Assembly (NCBI GenBank): GCA_016758965.1
Contig: JAEPRB010000036.1
Location: 62,001 to 126,000 of the forward strand
Source: Circinella minor
Lineage: Eukaryota; Mucoromycota; Mucoromycetes; Mucorales; Lichtheimiaceae
Direction: 5' to 3'
DNA length: 64,000 nucleotides
In this document: piece by piece, positions 1-13,570 of the stretch
How the letters are laid out: each line of letters starts with the position of its first letter
Position numbering within the stretch: position 1 is the stretch's first letter
Notes under the pieces: model-generated
Seen by the model: only the letters and a program-made list of their open reading frames with translations
Databases searched by the model: none
What the model was told of the DNA's origin: nothing
Program-made: the position numbers and the translations under genes

Positions 1-1718
1 TACAACCGTACTACTTCCAAGGTCGATAGCTTCTTGGAAAACGAAGCCAAGGGTAAGTTACCATAAAAAATAATTTGTACCATAACAAAAACAAATATAA
101 TTAGGTTTGGGAAAGTTGAAGAAAAAAGGGATAATGGGACCTATAAATCATTACTATGGGGGTGTGTTTTTTGTGGGGGACTTATGACTATTTAAGTGTT
201 ATGTGAATATTTTTTTTTAAAAAAAAATACTTGTGTTATATATATCAATCGCACATTTTGTATTAAATCACTTCCTTTGTTGTTTATTGTTAGGTACCAA
301 CATTGTCGGAGCTCACTCCGTTCAAGAATTGTGCGCCAAGTTAAAGCGTCCTCGTAAGGTCGTCTTACTTGTCAAGGCTGGTTCCGCTGTTGACGCTTTC
401 ATCGATCAACTCTTGCCTTTCATGGAAGAAGGTGATATTATTATTGACGGTGGTAACTCTCATTACCCCGACTCTATTCGTCGTTGCGAAGAATTGGAAA
501 AGAAGGGTATCTTGTTTGTCGGTTCGGGTGTTTCCGGTGGTGAAGAAGGTGCTCGCTACGGTCCTTCCCTTATGCCCGGTGGTCACCCCGGTGCTTGGGA
601 ATCGATCAAGCCTATCTTCCAATCTATTGCTGCTAAGGTTGGTGATGAACCTTGTTGCGATTGGGTTGGTGGTACTGGTGCTGGTCACTACGTCAAGATG
701 GTTCACAATGGTATTGGTATGTAATCACGGATATAGTTATATATTTATGGTTTAATTCAGAGATTTTCTTTCTGAAAAAAAGAGGAGGAAAAGTTTAATT
801 AATATTAATCTGAACTATTCATTTTATCGGACATTAGAATATGGAGATATGCAATTGATCTGTGAAGTCTATCAAATCATGAAGGAAGGTCTTGATCTTA
901 CTCACGATGAAATGGCTGAAGTTTTCACTGAATGGAACAGCGGTGAATTGGACTCTTTCTTGATTGAAATCACCCGTGATATTCTTAAGTTCAAAGATAC
1001 TGATGGTACTGCTTTGGTTGAAAAGATTCGTGATACTGCCGGTCAAAAGGGTACCGGTAAGTGGACTGCTATTGATTCTTTGGACCGTGGTATCCCCGTT
1101 ACTTTGATTGGTGAAGCCGTCTACTCCCGTTGTTTGTCTTCTTTGAAGGATGAACGTATCCGTGCTTCCCAAATTCTTGCTGGTCCTAAGGATAAGAAGT
1201 ATACTGGTGATAAGAAGGAATTCATTGCTCAATTGGGTCAAGCCCTTTATGCTGCTAAAATCGTTTCGTATGCCCAAGGCTTCATGTTGATGCGTCAAGC
1301 TGCCAAGGATAACAACTGGGACTTAAACAATGCTGGTATTGCCTTGATGTGGCGTGGTGGTTGTATCATTCGTTCCGCTTTCTTGGGCAAGATCAAGGAT
1401 GCTTACACCAAGAACCCTGAACTTGAAAACTTGTTGTTTGACTCTTTCTTCCAAGAAGCTACTGCTAAGGCTCAAGATGCTTGGAGAAACGTTATTGCAC
1501 AAGCTGTTATTTTGGGTATCCCAACCCCAGCTTTGTCCACTGCTTTGAACTTCTATGATGGCCTCCGCCATGAAAAGTTGCCCGCTAACTTGCTTCAAGC
1601 TCAACGTGATTACTTTGGTGCTCACACTTATGAACTTTTGGATGCTCCTGGCAAGTGGGTCCACACCAACTGGACTGGTCGTGGTGGTAACGTTGTTGCT
1701 ACTACTTACGATGCTTAA
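1..1718 (+). CDS. GND1: 6-phosphogluconate dehydrogenase, decarboxylating (3' part, partial)
   Basis: Oxidative pentose phosphate enzyme, cytosolic: converts 6-phosphogluconate to ribulose-5-phosphate and CO2 with NADPH production. Exons read as 1-52, 294-716 and 838-1718; phases match at both junctions (gtaagt...tag and gtatgt...tag). Visible landmarks are [32 protein letters not shown], the catalytic K/N stretch [18 protein letters not shown] (the GIE-Y codon spans the second intron), [18 protein letters not shown] and the C-terminal substrate-binding [11 protein letters not shown] ... HTNWTG. About 30 N-terminal residues carrying the start of the NADP-binding fold lie off the left edge. 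The gene uses a narrow, biased codon set (ggt, aag, gaa, cgt) unlike the AT-rich codons of its neighbours, which suggests high expression. Identity is near certain. Confidence 0.97.
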
Positions 1719-4263
1719 GTTTCCTTTTTACCTTCCACTTAACCTATCATACACATACACACATTATTACTCACAAAAACTTTCATTATGAACTCCACTG
1801 TTTTTTTCTTTACTTCGAATTAGTTTTTTTCTCTCTTCTTTCTCTATCTCTTTATCTCTCCCTCACCTGTTTACATTAGTCGATATATTTTGCATCCTGT
1901 ATAAAAAAGAAATTCTGTTAATCTCAATACGAGAAAAAAAATCATGAATTTGCCGAGTTAAGCTAGCTGGGGGATGGGACGAAGGGCAAGTATTATTCGT
2001 AAAGATATTTTGTATGATGTTAGAGGTCTATGTCGGATGAATCGAACGAAATATGTATTACTGTACTTTAAATGCTTTAAAGGAGTTTCTTATGCAAAGC
2101 GCGTTTATTCTGAAACCCCGCCAAAGATCAGGTCAGACACTAACCACGTTTTCGGATTAAAAAAAAAACTACCAGTATCATGCTTTCTTGCTTATTTTTT
2201 TCTTTAAAAAAAATCATTGTGAAGCATAGAACCATGACGACTAATAAATCATTTGATTGTTTCTTCTCAGAATTTTATATAGGCATACGCTTTAAGGTTG
2301 GTGGCATCTCTCGGTGGATATTGGTCTATTTAAATTAGAATATGTATCCACTTGAAGGTTTGAAGGTAGAACATTATTATTATCTAGTACTACAACAGCT
2401 GGCCTCACTACATATCAAATTTTATATAACTTTCATTTTTCAACGATGCTGGGTTTCTTAAATTTTCTAAATTGATACAATTGGACGAGATACTCTCCAC
2501 TTCTTCCTCAGTAATTCACAGACATATGAAAGTTGGTATTTTAATTTTTTACTTGTTCAAATAATTTGGGAATCTTCTTTCCCTTGCTTCATAATGGGAA
2601 CATATGGCAGCTGGTCACTGAGGTGCATAATCAATAATATGACAAACGATATCATATAAGTTGGATAAGCAAATCAGAATGATTGTCGTTTCTCTTGTTC
2701 CAGAGCCTTATACAATGGATCCGTATAGAGTACATTTTTCAACCTAGAGTTGATTATTTTGATAGCACACGTTTGAGAATCGTGTTCTAGATATCAACGA
2801 CTCCAACAAACAAATAACCACTCGTCCCTCTCGGATCATATGTAATAATAGTAGTTGTAGAAGTATTTTCCTTCTGCGTAAAGCTTTTTTTGATCTATCA
2901 GTTTTACGTACCCATGTAGTAACGTCTAATTTGAGTAAACTACAATGATCTTAGATAATTGGTGAAGTGCGTTGAATTACGTTAACGTACTGGCCGTTCT
3001 CCAATCTCTATTAAGTAATAATGAAAATACGATTGTATTCGTTTTGAGCTGTTGTAATTTGTTTATATGAATCTGTTTTAGGGTCGTAATTGCTATTTGG
3101 TTTACATTTTGTTGACGTGCCTCCAAGCGCCATTGATTCTTCAAGAAAAAAAAAGGAGTGGCTAACTGTGGGACCAGTCTCTGCGAGATTTTAATAATTA
3201 AAATTTAGTGATTTTTTGGTAGGCACTTTGCTGATATGAACCGCTTCCTACATGGAGGACAATCACTGAGGCTTTAAAAGGCAACGGAATTTTTTATTAT
3301 CATTAGAATGGCTGTTGTCGATACTTGTAGTGGACCATTTCTCGTGAGTCTGCACTTCTTAAATTCATGAACTTGGTAAGAAAGTTGAGATATGATTTAT
3401 AATTTATTTCCGGTAAAGGTATGTATTATATAATTTAAGCTGAAAGAAGTAAAACAGTAATTTTAGGAATATCCTACAGACCTCTTTGATAACATTTTTA
3501 CTTATATATTACTGAAGTATTAAAAGTAAAAGCAATCTGGTGTGCCAGTATATACTAATACAAATTAAATAGCATTCCCACCGCAAGCAAACAATTTCCG
3601 ATATGTTGCTTCTTGATTTATTAGTAAATATAGAATAATACACAGATTAGTTACACTGTAATAAGATTAGCCTTGGTTCGTTGATCAATATTGTCATATC
3701 TAGATGCAGTATACGTATAGCATTCAGTTTTGTAATGCCTTGACTCACCAACATGTTTAAAATAAAATAATAAAAAGAAAAGAACAATACTATTTTTTCC
3801 TTGTTTTTTTTTTCCAGCTACGTATTGTGTTTGAATAAGTTCAATTAGTAACTATCTTTAGTCAAATATTTATGCGCTTTTGTTGATGGCGCTATCCCAG
3901 CTCTTTATGCATTCAGCTTCTATTCTATATGCAAAGCAAAGCGTCTAATAAACGTTGTTTGCATAAATAGAACTGGTTTTAAACGAGGCGAAAGGCCTTT
4001 TTTAAACAAAAATAACGACTATACTTTTTACTCTGCATTTTTTAATTGAAACCATTTGATTTTCAATGTATCAGAACTGAGCTAAACTTTGAATGAAAAA
4101 TAAAGGATTGGCGTACAACAAATTCGAAGATGTATCCAGGCAACTTAACTCAGCAAAATTAATTTATTCACGCGTGTAAGTATCAGGCTCGCGTTTTAAA
4201 CATTTTTTCCCTTTTTTATTTGCGATAGCTTCCTTCCTTATTTAATAACACAATAAACATAAT
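1719..4263. other. Intergenic, no gene recognised
   Basis: About 2.5 kb of AT-rich DNA between the stop of 6-phosphogluconate dehydrogenase and the GCP3 start codon. It presumably contains the 3' UTR of the former and the promoter of the latter. Short open frames (for example 1974-2207) lack family features, biased codons and splice-linked continuation, so I do not call them. A CT-rich leader (4206-4240) precedes the GCP3 ATG. Confidence 0.6.
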
Positions 4264-7200
4264 ATGAGCATACCTGATTCTTTACGCGCATTTCTACAAG
4301 AAAATCGAAACCAACAACAAACACATCAATATTCACTTGGGGAATCCTCTCGAACTCCACGACTTTCTACTGCTTCTTCTTATCATAGTCTTTCACACAA
4401 CCTTAACAACACCAATAATAACAACAATAATAGTAATAGCAGCAGTAGTAGCACCTCAACACTTGATCGACATACAGCAAAAACTCTTCAAAAGCTTGTA
4501 CAACGATTCATCCAACCCGATCCTGACGATGTTCAAGATCAAGTTCATTACGATGTCATTTATGAGAAATGTGCACGAATATTAGCAAGGTAGATTTATA
4601 AAACATTATTTCTTTTTAAGCAACTTTTTCCGATACAAAGAAAACGATAGTAACCTTCCTTACACCCCCCCCCCTTTTTTTTTCTTATTTTAGTCAACCT
4701 ACGCCTTTAATACTCGAAGACGAAAATAACGTTGCAAATATAATTCGTCGAAAATGTAATAAAAATGAAAGAAGAGAAGAAACTGTTCTTATTGTCATTC
4801 ACATATTCATATAGAAAATATGTATACTATCATTTTTTATGTAGTAACCCGAGATCCACAAGATACAAGTAAAGCATCAAGATTTGGACACCTGTATAAT
4901 AAACTTACTTCACAGGTATGTTTCAGCAAAAGAAAAGCAAAAAAAAAAAAAGCCTCTGATAAAACTTTATCGTTAAAAACCGTTCTTAATGTAGCCTGTA
5001 CTTCGTAATAAATGGGCCATTCTTTACTTATTATCGCTTGTTAGTGAAGTCGATGATCCATCCTCAGCTCCATCATTATCGGTAAAAAAAAAATTATTGT
5101 TTTGATTTTTAATATCTGTTGCTATTATTATTTATTGATACTTTTCACATGAATGTAGCCTACCAGTGGTGGTTCTTCATTAGGACTATCTAGTGTATCA
5201 CCGCAACTTCAGCCAACTAATTCACGACCGTATGATATGCAACATGACTCAACAACTACCTCACGTAATACTCGACGACGTTTAGCAGATGATTATGATT
5301 CAGAAAATGATCGAATGTTACCACCAGCTACACAACTTGAAAAAGCACGAGAAGCATATCAAAATTCAATATCAAATAGTGGATATGAACCAGGTAATGG
5401 ATGGATCATTATTATATTTTATTTTTGTGGTTGGAATAAGTCAAAAAAATAACTTTTATAATTTCTCTACTTTAGTTGTTCCTGAATCAGCTCTACTACG
5501 AGATCTTATATTTATTTTTCAGGGAATTGATGGTCAATATATTAAATTTGACACAAATACTGGAGAATATGCTATGGATAGTCAAGTGAATGTTCCACAA
5601 CCAACTAAGGATTTAGTTTATAGACTTACTGAAATTGGATGGCTTTATAGACGAATACAGACATTCATCAGACCACGATGTAATGATCCATCTGCAGGAC
5701 TTGTTGCACAGGTATAATATCAAGAAGCGAACAAAAAAAGTTACAAATATATAAATAGATTTCTTGGCTGTTATTGACTTATTATGTATATGTATATGCG
5801 TAGGCTTTTTGCTTTGCTCTTCAACATGAATTAACAGACTACTATAAGCTAATTGCAGTACTTGAAGCACAAATCGAAAAACAAACTTCTAGTACCTTTT
5901 CTGTGCCCAATGAACATACATTAACGCTCAGGCGACTTTTATTATGGACTCGTGAAAGTTCTCAGCGACTCCGTTTGATGAGTGTTTTAGTAGATGTCTG
6001 TAAAGGTAATATATATAGTTTAACCTTTAAATGCGTAGTAGGTGTTGAGATAATTTTCTAAATAATAATTAATAGATCAAAAGGGTGGAGCATTGGTATC
6101 TACAATGCATAATTATACCAAACATGGAGATCCATTTATTCAAAAATATATCAGGGCTATGTTGGAAGAGGTAATACAAAATATAATGTGGAGATTAAAT
6201 CAAGAAAAACTAATTATATGTGACACTTTTTGTATTCATTCACATTAGGTTTCCAAACCTTTTTATGAAATGCTTCAACGGTGGATTTACGAAGGTGAAT
6301 TAGATGATCCATATCAAGAATTTTTTGTTGCTTGTGATCCAAGTGTATCTGAAGAAGAGTTATGGCAAAGGAAATATACAATTCGTGAAAATATGATTCC
6401 AAGTTTCATTTCAAGTGAATTAGCACAGAAGGTATACAAAAGAGGAAGAGATAACAATAATTGTTGTTTGTTTAAATATGCATGTTAAATTATTGAGAGG
6501 TTAGATTTTCTTGATTGGAAAATCGTTGAATTTTATTCGTTATAGTTGTCAAGACGATGCATTTGTTGTTAAAGACCCTAATTCATTTAACACATCACGT
6601 AAGGTTTAATAACCATGGAAATTTTTGCTGTTCTACCTATATATCGATGCTAACTTTCTGGTCACCACTTGGCCAATCTGCATATAGATGTACCAACATT
6701 TAAATATGGAGATATTTTAGCAGTTGAACGACTGATTGATTTGACTTATCGAGAAACAAGCAACCAACTGATTGATTTGCTTAAACACAAGTATAAATTA
6801 ATGGATCATTTACGAGCTTTGAAACGATATTTATTATTAGGTCAAGGCGACTTCATTCAATATTTAATGGGAACTCTAGGGTAAATATTACCTAGTTGCT
6901 GATTTATTGATTAACACATCTTTTAAATAGGAAGCTCGATTAATAATATTTTTTGTTAATATGATTAAAAAATATAGACCCGGTTTGAATCGCCCTGCCA
7001 ACACGCTTTTCCGACACAACTTGACTGGTGTGTTAGAAACAGCTATTCGTGCTTCAAATGCACAATATGATGATCCTGAGATTTTGAATCGGCTGGATGT
7101 GAGACTTTTGGAGGTAAATTAAGTAAAATATATATATATGCATAATATTATTGGTCAGTAAGAAAAGCAAGCGACTAAGATTATGCACATAGGTTTCTGC

Positions 7201-8059
7201 AAATGATCTTGGTTGGGATGTATTTACACTCGATTATCATTTAGATTCGCCTATTAATACTGTGTTCAGTCCATCAGCAATGCATCAATATCTTCGCATG
7301 TTTAACTTTTTATGGCAATTAAAACGTGTCGAGTATACCCTCACAGCATCTTGGCGACGGTGGAGTATGGCATCCCGAGACTTCGCCTCAATCCCTGGAA
7401 TGGCACAAGATTTACATCAAGCTCAATTATGTATCAGTCATATGGTTCATTTTATCTATCAATTACAACATTATTATCTTTTCGAAGTAAGCTTTTTTGT
7501 TGTTCTTGTTATTTTGTAAAAAAAAAAAAAAACAATAATAGATAGTAACTAATGCCTCTGTTAAAAAAAAGGTACTGGAATGCTCCTGGGAAAAATTGGA
7601 TGATTATATTAATAATAAGTGCATTGATTTGGACTCCATTATTGAAGCACATTCACAATATTTGTCTGAGATAACAGAAAAAGGTTTTCTGAGTGGTGCA
7701 AAGAATCAAGCACTTTCTGTGCGTCTTGATTCATTATTTGAAATTATTCTCACCTATAAATCTGTGCTGGTACGTGGAAGTGATGCCAAAAAAATGATTT
7801 TTTATTATTGTTTATTAAGAAAAAGTTTAAAATGATTATAATAACAAAATTATAGGATAATTTGTATGCATTTGGATCCTCATCGTCTCACCGAGATTTA
7901 GAAAAACTTAAAAGGATACGTACTAAACATAAGGATATGGAGAAAAAGTTTGAAACACAAGTGCATGAATTTTTAGACGTTTTAGCATCATATCATGACG
8001 AAGACCTTCGATCTCTGTTAACAAGACTTAATTACAATGGATATTATTCATCAAATTAA
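4264..8059 (+). CDS. SPC98: Gamma-tubulin complex component 3 (GCP3/Spc98/Alp6)
   Basis: Core subunit of the gamma-tubulin small complex that nucleates microtubules at spindle pole bodies. Fifteen exons: 4264-4589, 4694-4755, 4845-4915, 4995-5081, 5159-5393, 5476-5711, 5804-6005, 6076-6170, 6249-6431, 6505-6598, 6688-6880, 6978-7113, 7193-7486, 7572-7769, 7856-8059. Phases agree throughout; the 6598/6688 junction is the least sure. After an N/S-rich N-terminus come [132 protein letters not shown] and [19 protein letters not shown], in the same order as human GCP3. GCP2 would lack the IFQGIDG segment in this form. It faces GLE1 tail to tail, with 243 bp between stops. Confidence 0.95.
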
Positions 8060-8302
8060 TAAAATGAAAAGGGGAAAGGATGAACAAAAGTAAATGCTTT
8101 TTTATATAAAAACATGAATTCTTTGCATGTCGTGTGTGTCTGTGTGTGTGCTCCAATTTGGTAGGATTTGGTTCTAGTTTAAGGAATTATTGGAAAAAAC
8201 GAGAATAGATACAAGCTATATTAAAAATGATTAATTAATTTGAAGGAATATATATATTAATATAAATACGAAAAAAAAATGAGTGCGATTTATTATTATT
8301 AT

Positions 8303-10672
8303 TTATGCTTTGGTTTCAGCTTTTTCAGGCATTTTACTCATTTCACCCGTTCTAAAGAAGTCATCCAAGAATCTAGCCAACTCATTCAATGGACTTGCAT
8401 TTTCTCGTGATTTGGGTGTCACGGGAAGCATATCATTTCGAATTAACTGAAATACTTTCAATGCTTGTCTTGGATAACTTTGTAATAAAGGACGTCCAGC
8501 GATTTGTAGAAAACTATAAACAAGGCCAGGTGTAATAGGTCGCGGGGGAATATTACAAATACGTGCAAGCCAGAGCCATCCATATTGAATACCGTGTGGA
8601 TTTTGTGGGTCTGAAGATAATTGAGGTGTCATCTGAACCAACGCAGCAAAGAACATAATATAAGCGTATTGATAGTTATAATGCATATCGACCGTTTGAA
8701 AATCTTTTTTTTCATCGTCCACAAATTCGTATCGTTGACGTTTCTTGACTTCATCCAAAGAAAGACCCGATTCGTCGTGGTAATTAGGTATCATGTAGGG
8801 ACATCGTTTATATAATCGAGCGAGTAAATATTCCATGAATTCAGGGATAGCAGAACCTAACATCATCGCGAATCTTCCGTAAAAGTAGGCGCCCCATGAG
8901 ATAGACGATATTTCGGATCTGGCTTGTTTCTATATATACATAATTATAATTTGTTAATGAAAACTGTATTCATAGTTTTACAGTAGAAGAGATGGTTAAT
9001 AAGATGTTTACAGTACTTACCAGAAAATCTTTGGCTGTACAATTTAATAAAATATGATATGCTTCTTCAGATTGTTGTTTAACTGCAAGTATTCGATCTC
9101 GAATTGCAACAAACTATCATATCAAGTTGGTAAATCATTTTGTAAGTTTAATCACAAAAAAAAGAATAAAGATAAAAATAGACATATTTACCCTTTGATC
9201 TACAACTTCACGTTTAAATTGTAATTGTTTCAAGAATCGTTTAATAGGCATACGTTCTTTAAATACAGTTGACCGAAATTTAGGATCTTGAAGCTTTGGT
9301 TTGTAATGTTGTTTATAATACTAAGTAAATAAATAAACACATTAGTTATTAGATACATGATAACGACTTTCTTTCTTTTCTTGTTTACATACTTCTAACT
9401 TTTTCATATATTCTTCATGTAACTTAAGGCCAGAGATAGAAGCTGATGTAGATTGTTCCTTAAAGAGAAAATAAAAAATTGAATATATACAAAAAAAAAA
9501 AAATGTTTTACTAGAGTCTATTCAATAATATAAGGAGATTGTGTATCTAACAAAACTTACTTGTAATCGAGCTTTTTCTTCTAAGTCTTTTTTTTCTTTA
9601 GCAGCTTTTTCAACTTTTTGTTTATCTTCCAATTCTTTTTGTTCTTTTGCTTTTTGTGCTTTGACTTCTGCTTCCTTTTGAGCCTTTTCTTTTTCCATCT
9701 TTTCTTTATCTATACTGATTGCTTTTTGTACTCGCTACATTATTATTATTGTACACAATATTGTATATTGAGTTAGTGTTTGAATATCCTTGGGGCAATA
9801 CATTTTCTTTTGATGGATTCCTTCACTCGATTAAAAAAAAGTCATCTACCTTTCGACTTTCTTCTAAATATTTAGAATATTCAGCATCAAGATCCTTTTC
9901 TTCTCCATTGCTACAAATATAAAGTTAAGCATGATATTTCATTTTCTATCGAGGCAAACAAATAAATAAATACATAACTTACTATTTTAATTCCAATTGA
10001 GATAAACTACTACGAATCTTAGCTAAGCTTTCTTCTGTATGTTGTTTTTGTAGATCGAGTATATTTTGCTTAATTGCTTCTATTTTATCTTTGTGTTCTT
10101 GTTGATGTTTACTACTGGGTCGATCTTGATGAGCACGCTATAAGGATAAAAATCAAAACACTATTATTACTATTATTACTAACCAAAAATCCGATATTAC
10201 CAATCCCCTCCCCTTTTCCTCTCCAAAAAGATATATCTCTTGTTTTTGTTCTTGTCAATCTGTAACAACCTTTTTAGATTCATTCATTAATTTATATTTC
10301 AAACTTTGTAAAACATCGCCTGGTTGACCTAAAAATTGTACTGCTGGCTGTTTTACATAATTCGGATTTCTATAACAAAAGTACACGCATGTGTAAGTAA
10401 GTATATGCCGTAAGTGTTGCTTTTTTGTGTGATTGTTGATAAAAAAAATAAACGTACTGTTGAAGAAATTTCGGTTGTGAATCTTCTTCAATATCAGAAT
10501 CCTCTGAATCAGAAGGTACAGTATATCTTATTGGATTGCTAATCATAATAGACATTCTGTTTGTTCTAAAAATAAATATTGTTAATTATGTCTTTTATAT
10601 AATTGAATTATAAGCTTATTATATTATGAGCTTTTTTTGTTGGAATTCTCACCTTGTTGCTGTTGCTGCCAT
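8303..10672 (-). CDS. GLE1: mRNA export factor GLE1
   Basis: Nuclear-pore mRNA export factor that, with IP6, activates the DEAD-box ATPase Dbp5 on the cytoplasmic side. Ten exons from the 5' end: 10653-10672, 10458-10565, 10270-10369, 9983-10137, 9850-9910, 9561-9734, 9393-9458, 9192-9320, 9021-9113, 8303-8929. The total divides by three and gives 510 residues; yeast Gle1 is 538. The N-terminus has an acidic patch (SDSEDSDIEEDSQPKF). Exons 5-6 encode a K/E/Q-rich coiled coil of about 70 residues. The C-terminal exon carries the helical GLE1 domain, with SWGAYFYGRFAMMLGS, LLARLYKRCPYMIPNY, NPHGIQYGWLWLARICN and DMLPVTPKS. The start was chosen because the 20-nt first exon ATGGCAGCAACAGCAACAAG joins in phase through a GTGAG donor. 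A later in-frame ATG at residue 11 is an alternative start. Confidence 0.94.
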
Positions 10673-11079
10673 GTGAAGAAAACAATTGTAGAATAGAGGA
10701 CAGAAAAAAAATCAATTTAATTTTTGTTAAAAAGTCGGGGTTGTCTGATGGTGTTTTTTTATATGCAAAACTCAATACATGACATTTACAACTATTTTGT
10801 AACTAACAACGAAAGGTGCCTATAAATTCACTATGACAACTCTATGATAATGTTTATATGATTTCATACTAAATTAATCATCACACCAAAGATTATATGA
10901 TTTATAACTGTTAATATTTTATAATCAAAACACATAACCTATCATAAATATTACTATGTGTATATTGACATCATAACAACAAAATATGGTATGTGTAGAA
11001 CAATTGTTTTTTTTAACAGTTTATTATATAATTACATCTACGTACTGTGAATAACAGGAAAAATACATATTATTTTCTT
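10673..11079. promoter_or_regulatory. GLE1 upstream region / 3' flank of the acyl-CoA synthetase gene
   Basis: 407 bp between the GLE1 start codon and the stop codon of the next gene, both on the minus strand. It must hold the GLE1 promoter and the 3' UTR of the synthetase. I see no distinct TATA box or repeat in it. Confidence 0.4.
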
Positions 11080-13570
11080 TTAAAGTTTGGAGATGCGCTT
11101 AGCACCAGATGAAGCTTGTTGTTCCTGATACTTATAAATCTCTTTCATTTTACGACGTAAAATCTTTCCTGATGGATTTTTAGGGATGGCATCAATAGCT
11201 CGTACACCACCACGAAGCCGTTTATGATTTGCCACACGTTCATCTACCCAAGCTTGAATTTTTAGACATACAGTATCGGCCTGTGATTGATATTCTTGGC
11301 GTAAAACAACATAAGCCAATGGAATTTCTGTACCTTGTACATCATCATAAATGCCAACAACGCCTGCATCGGCGACATAAGAACATTGTAATAAAACAGA
11401 TTCTAATTCAACAGGGGCAACCTATATAAAGAACCAAACATAAAAAGTAAAAATAAGTAAACAAGAAAGAGTCTATAGCTGGCGAATTATATTAACTTAA
11501 CCAACCTGAAAACCTTTATACTTGATTAATTCCTTAATACGATCAACGATATAAAGATTGCCATTTTCATCCTTAGTGACTACGTCGCCTGTCAAAAGCC
11601 AATTGTCTTTAGTGATAGCTCCTGCAGTTGCTTCTTTATTCCCCTTATATCCAAGCATGATATTGGGTCCTTGAACCCATAATTCACCAGGTTTGTTGAC
11701 TTCCGTAACTATAGTTACATTTATGAATATGGTGTAACGATGAGTCTTGTTTGATCTTGTGTTCATTCCCTCCCCCCTGAATTGGTATCGTCCCTTTTTT
11801 CTCTCCGTCTGTCCCCAATAGATTTGTATATGCAATTTTTTTTACTAATAGTTTCTTACCCTCATTTCCATCCAAATCAACAAGCTTAGATCTCATTGCA
11901 GGTATCATACGACCAATAGAACCTGGAATAGCCCATTCTGGTTTATTATAAGTAATAACTGGACTTGCTTCCGTCATGCCTGTTTAAAATAGCAGAAACA
12001 AAAGTAACACTATAAGTATTATAAATAGCAGAATAAAAAGAAGCAAAAAAGCAAATATATATACACAATACGAACGATGATATACCATAACTATTAAATA
12101 GCACTGTATGTTTATATTTCTTCTGGAAGCGAACCATGATGTCGGTTGCAATGGGTGCAGAACCAACCGTTAATGCTCTCAAACTTGACAAATCATATTT
12201 ATCTACAATAGGATTGTTCACTAAATGAATAATAATGGGTGGTGCTACGTATACAAAACAAAAGCAAAACAAGTTGAGCAAAGTTAAAGCGAGACTTTAT
12301 ACGTAGATATATATATATATATATATGTTACAGGTTTTACTTTACCAGTTGGGAAATCGGTTACTTTGAAACGTTGAATTGCTTCACACATTTGAGGTAC
12401 AGTATACTTTTCCATAAGAATGTGAGTATTTCCTTGAGGAATTCCCATATTGAATACACGATGAATACCACTGAAATGAAACAGTCTAATAGTAAAAAAG
12501 AAGCAAATACCAGAACTTCCGACTTAGAAGAATATGTCTTCCGTTGTTTTACAAATAAATCAATATATACGTACGGAATAACGGCAAGAACGATTTTTTG
12601 AACAGATGGATCGTTAAAAATACCCGAGTAACTATTAGTCTCCATTACCATAGCAATACAATTGTAATGACTATAAAACAATTAATTGCCACAATTAATT
12701 TCATGTGAATATTTTTCTCTTTCTTTTGATGATTTTATCGCGACAGTTTATTTTTACTTTATTTTACCTTGTCATGACACCTTTGCTCTTACCAGTTGTA
12801 CCAGAAGAGAAACATAAGTAGGCAACAGTGTTTACACTTTCTTCATGAGTCATTTTGACAGGTGGAAGTGGCGGCTCACTATAATCGATAAGAACATCGG
12901 ACCATAAAGGAACTCTATTTTGTGGATCAGGAATAATTGAAAAAATGTTACTTCGTGGTAATCCAACATTAGCTGCTGCTTTGAGAGCAGTTTTCAGATT
13001 GTTTGGATGAGCAATAAGCATTTTAGCTTCCGAAATTTGTAACTGATGTTCAAATTCTTCTAAAACATAAGCAGTGTTTGCTGGACTGATTGCCATCCCT
13101 TTTAAGAAAAATGTAGTGAAAGATACACTTTTTAATAAGTATTGGCTTCAGAATGAAAAGAAATATAATACAATGCCCCGAATAAAGAAAATAAAAAGAA
13201 ATCTGACCTGCTGACATTACACCTGCATAAAAAGGACCCATATATATCTAGATTTTGATTTACCCCATCCAAAAATGAAAACAAAAACGTTTAGCATATA
13301 TGTATCTCTTCTGTTTTTTATATTGGGTGTGTTATACTTTACGTTATTGGGGGAGTAAAAGCAAATGGAATCACCTTGTTTTAAACCGAATCGCCTCAAC
13401 CCGGCGTGTAGAAGACCCACAAGTTGACGAAAACGAAATAATGTAATTGATTCACCTGTGAGAGCATCAACGTATAATGGATGTTGTTCTGGGCGACCCA
13501 TTGGCGGGTTGCTAAGCATCAATTCAGCAATATTGGTGAATGAATATTGTTTTGAATACATGTCACTCAT
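11080..13570 (-). CDS. Peroxisomal 4-coumarate-CoA-ligase-like acyl-CoA synthetase
   Basis: ANL-superfamily adenylating enzyme: activates a carboxylic acid as acyl-AMP, then forms the CoA thioester. Nine exons: 13343-13570, 13208-13247, 12768-13098, 12575-12670, 12346-12470, 12086-12244, 11860-11979, 11506-11708, 11080-11421, giving 547 residues, the usual size for this family. Motifs in order: ATP/AMP loop [28 protein letters not shown], acceptor motif [27 protein letters not shown], the TGD aspartate ([14 protein letters not shown]), hinge [20 protein letters not shown], and the catalytic lysine in [12 protein letters not shown]. It ends RISKL, a canonical PTS1, so it should be imported into peroxisomes. 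The substrate (medium- or long-chain fatty acid, phenylpropanoid or other) cannot be told from sequence; a plant-type 4CL role is unlikely in a fungus. The exon 2 donor (GTCAGA) is weak, but both flanking frames fit. Confidence 0.93.

Noticed and set aside
365..706. Minus-strand open frame opposite 6-phosphogluconate dehydrogenase
   Set aside because: Shadow of the coding exon with biased codons; S/T-rich antisense translation without features.
4756..4844. Open frame through GCP3 intron 2
   Set aside because: Skipping it with GT-AG sites joins the RRK end of exon 2 in phase to the segment leading to [12 protein letters not shown], as expected from GCP3; the readthrough frame hits a stop.
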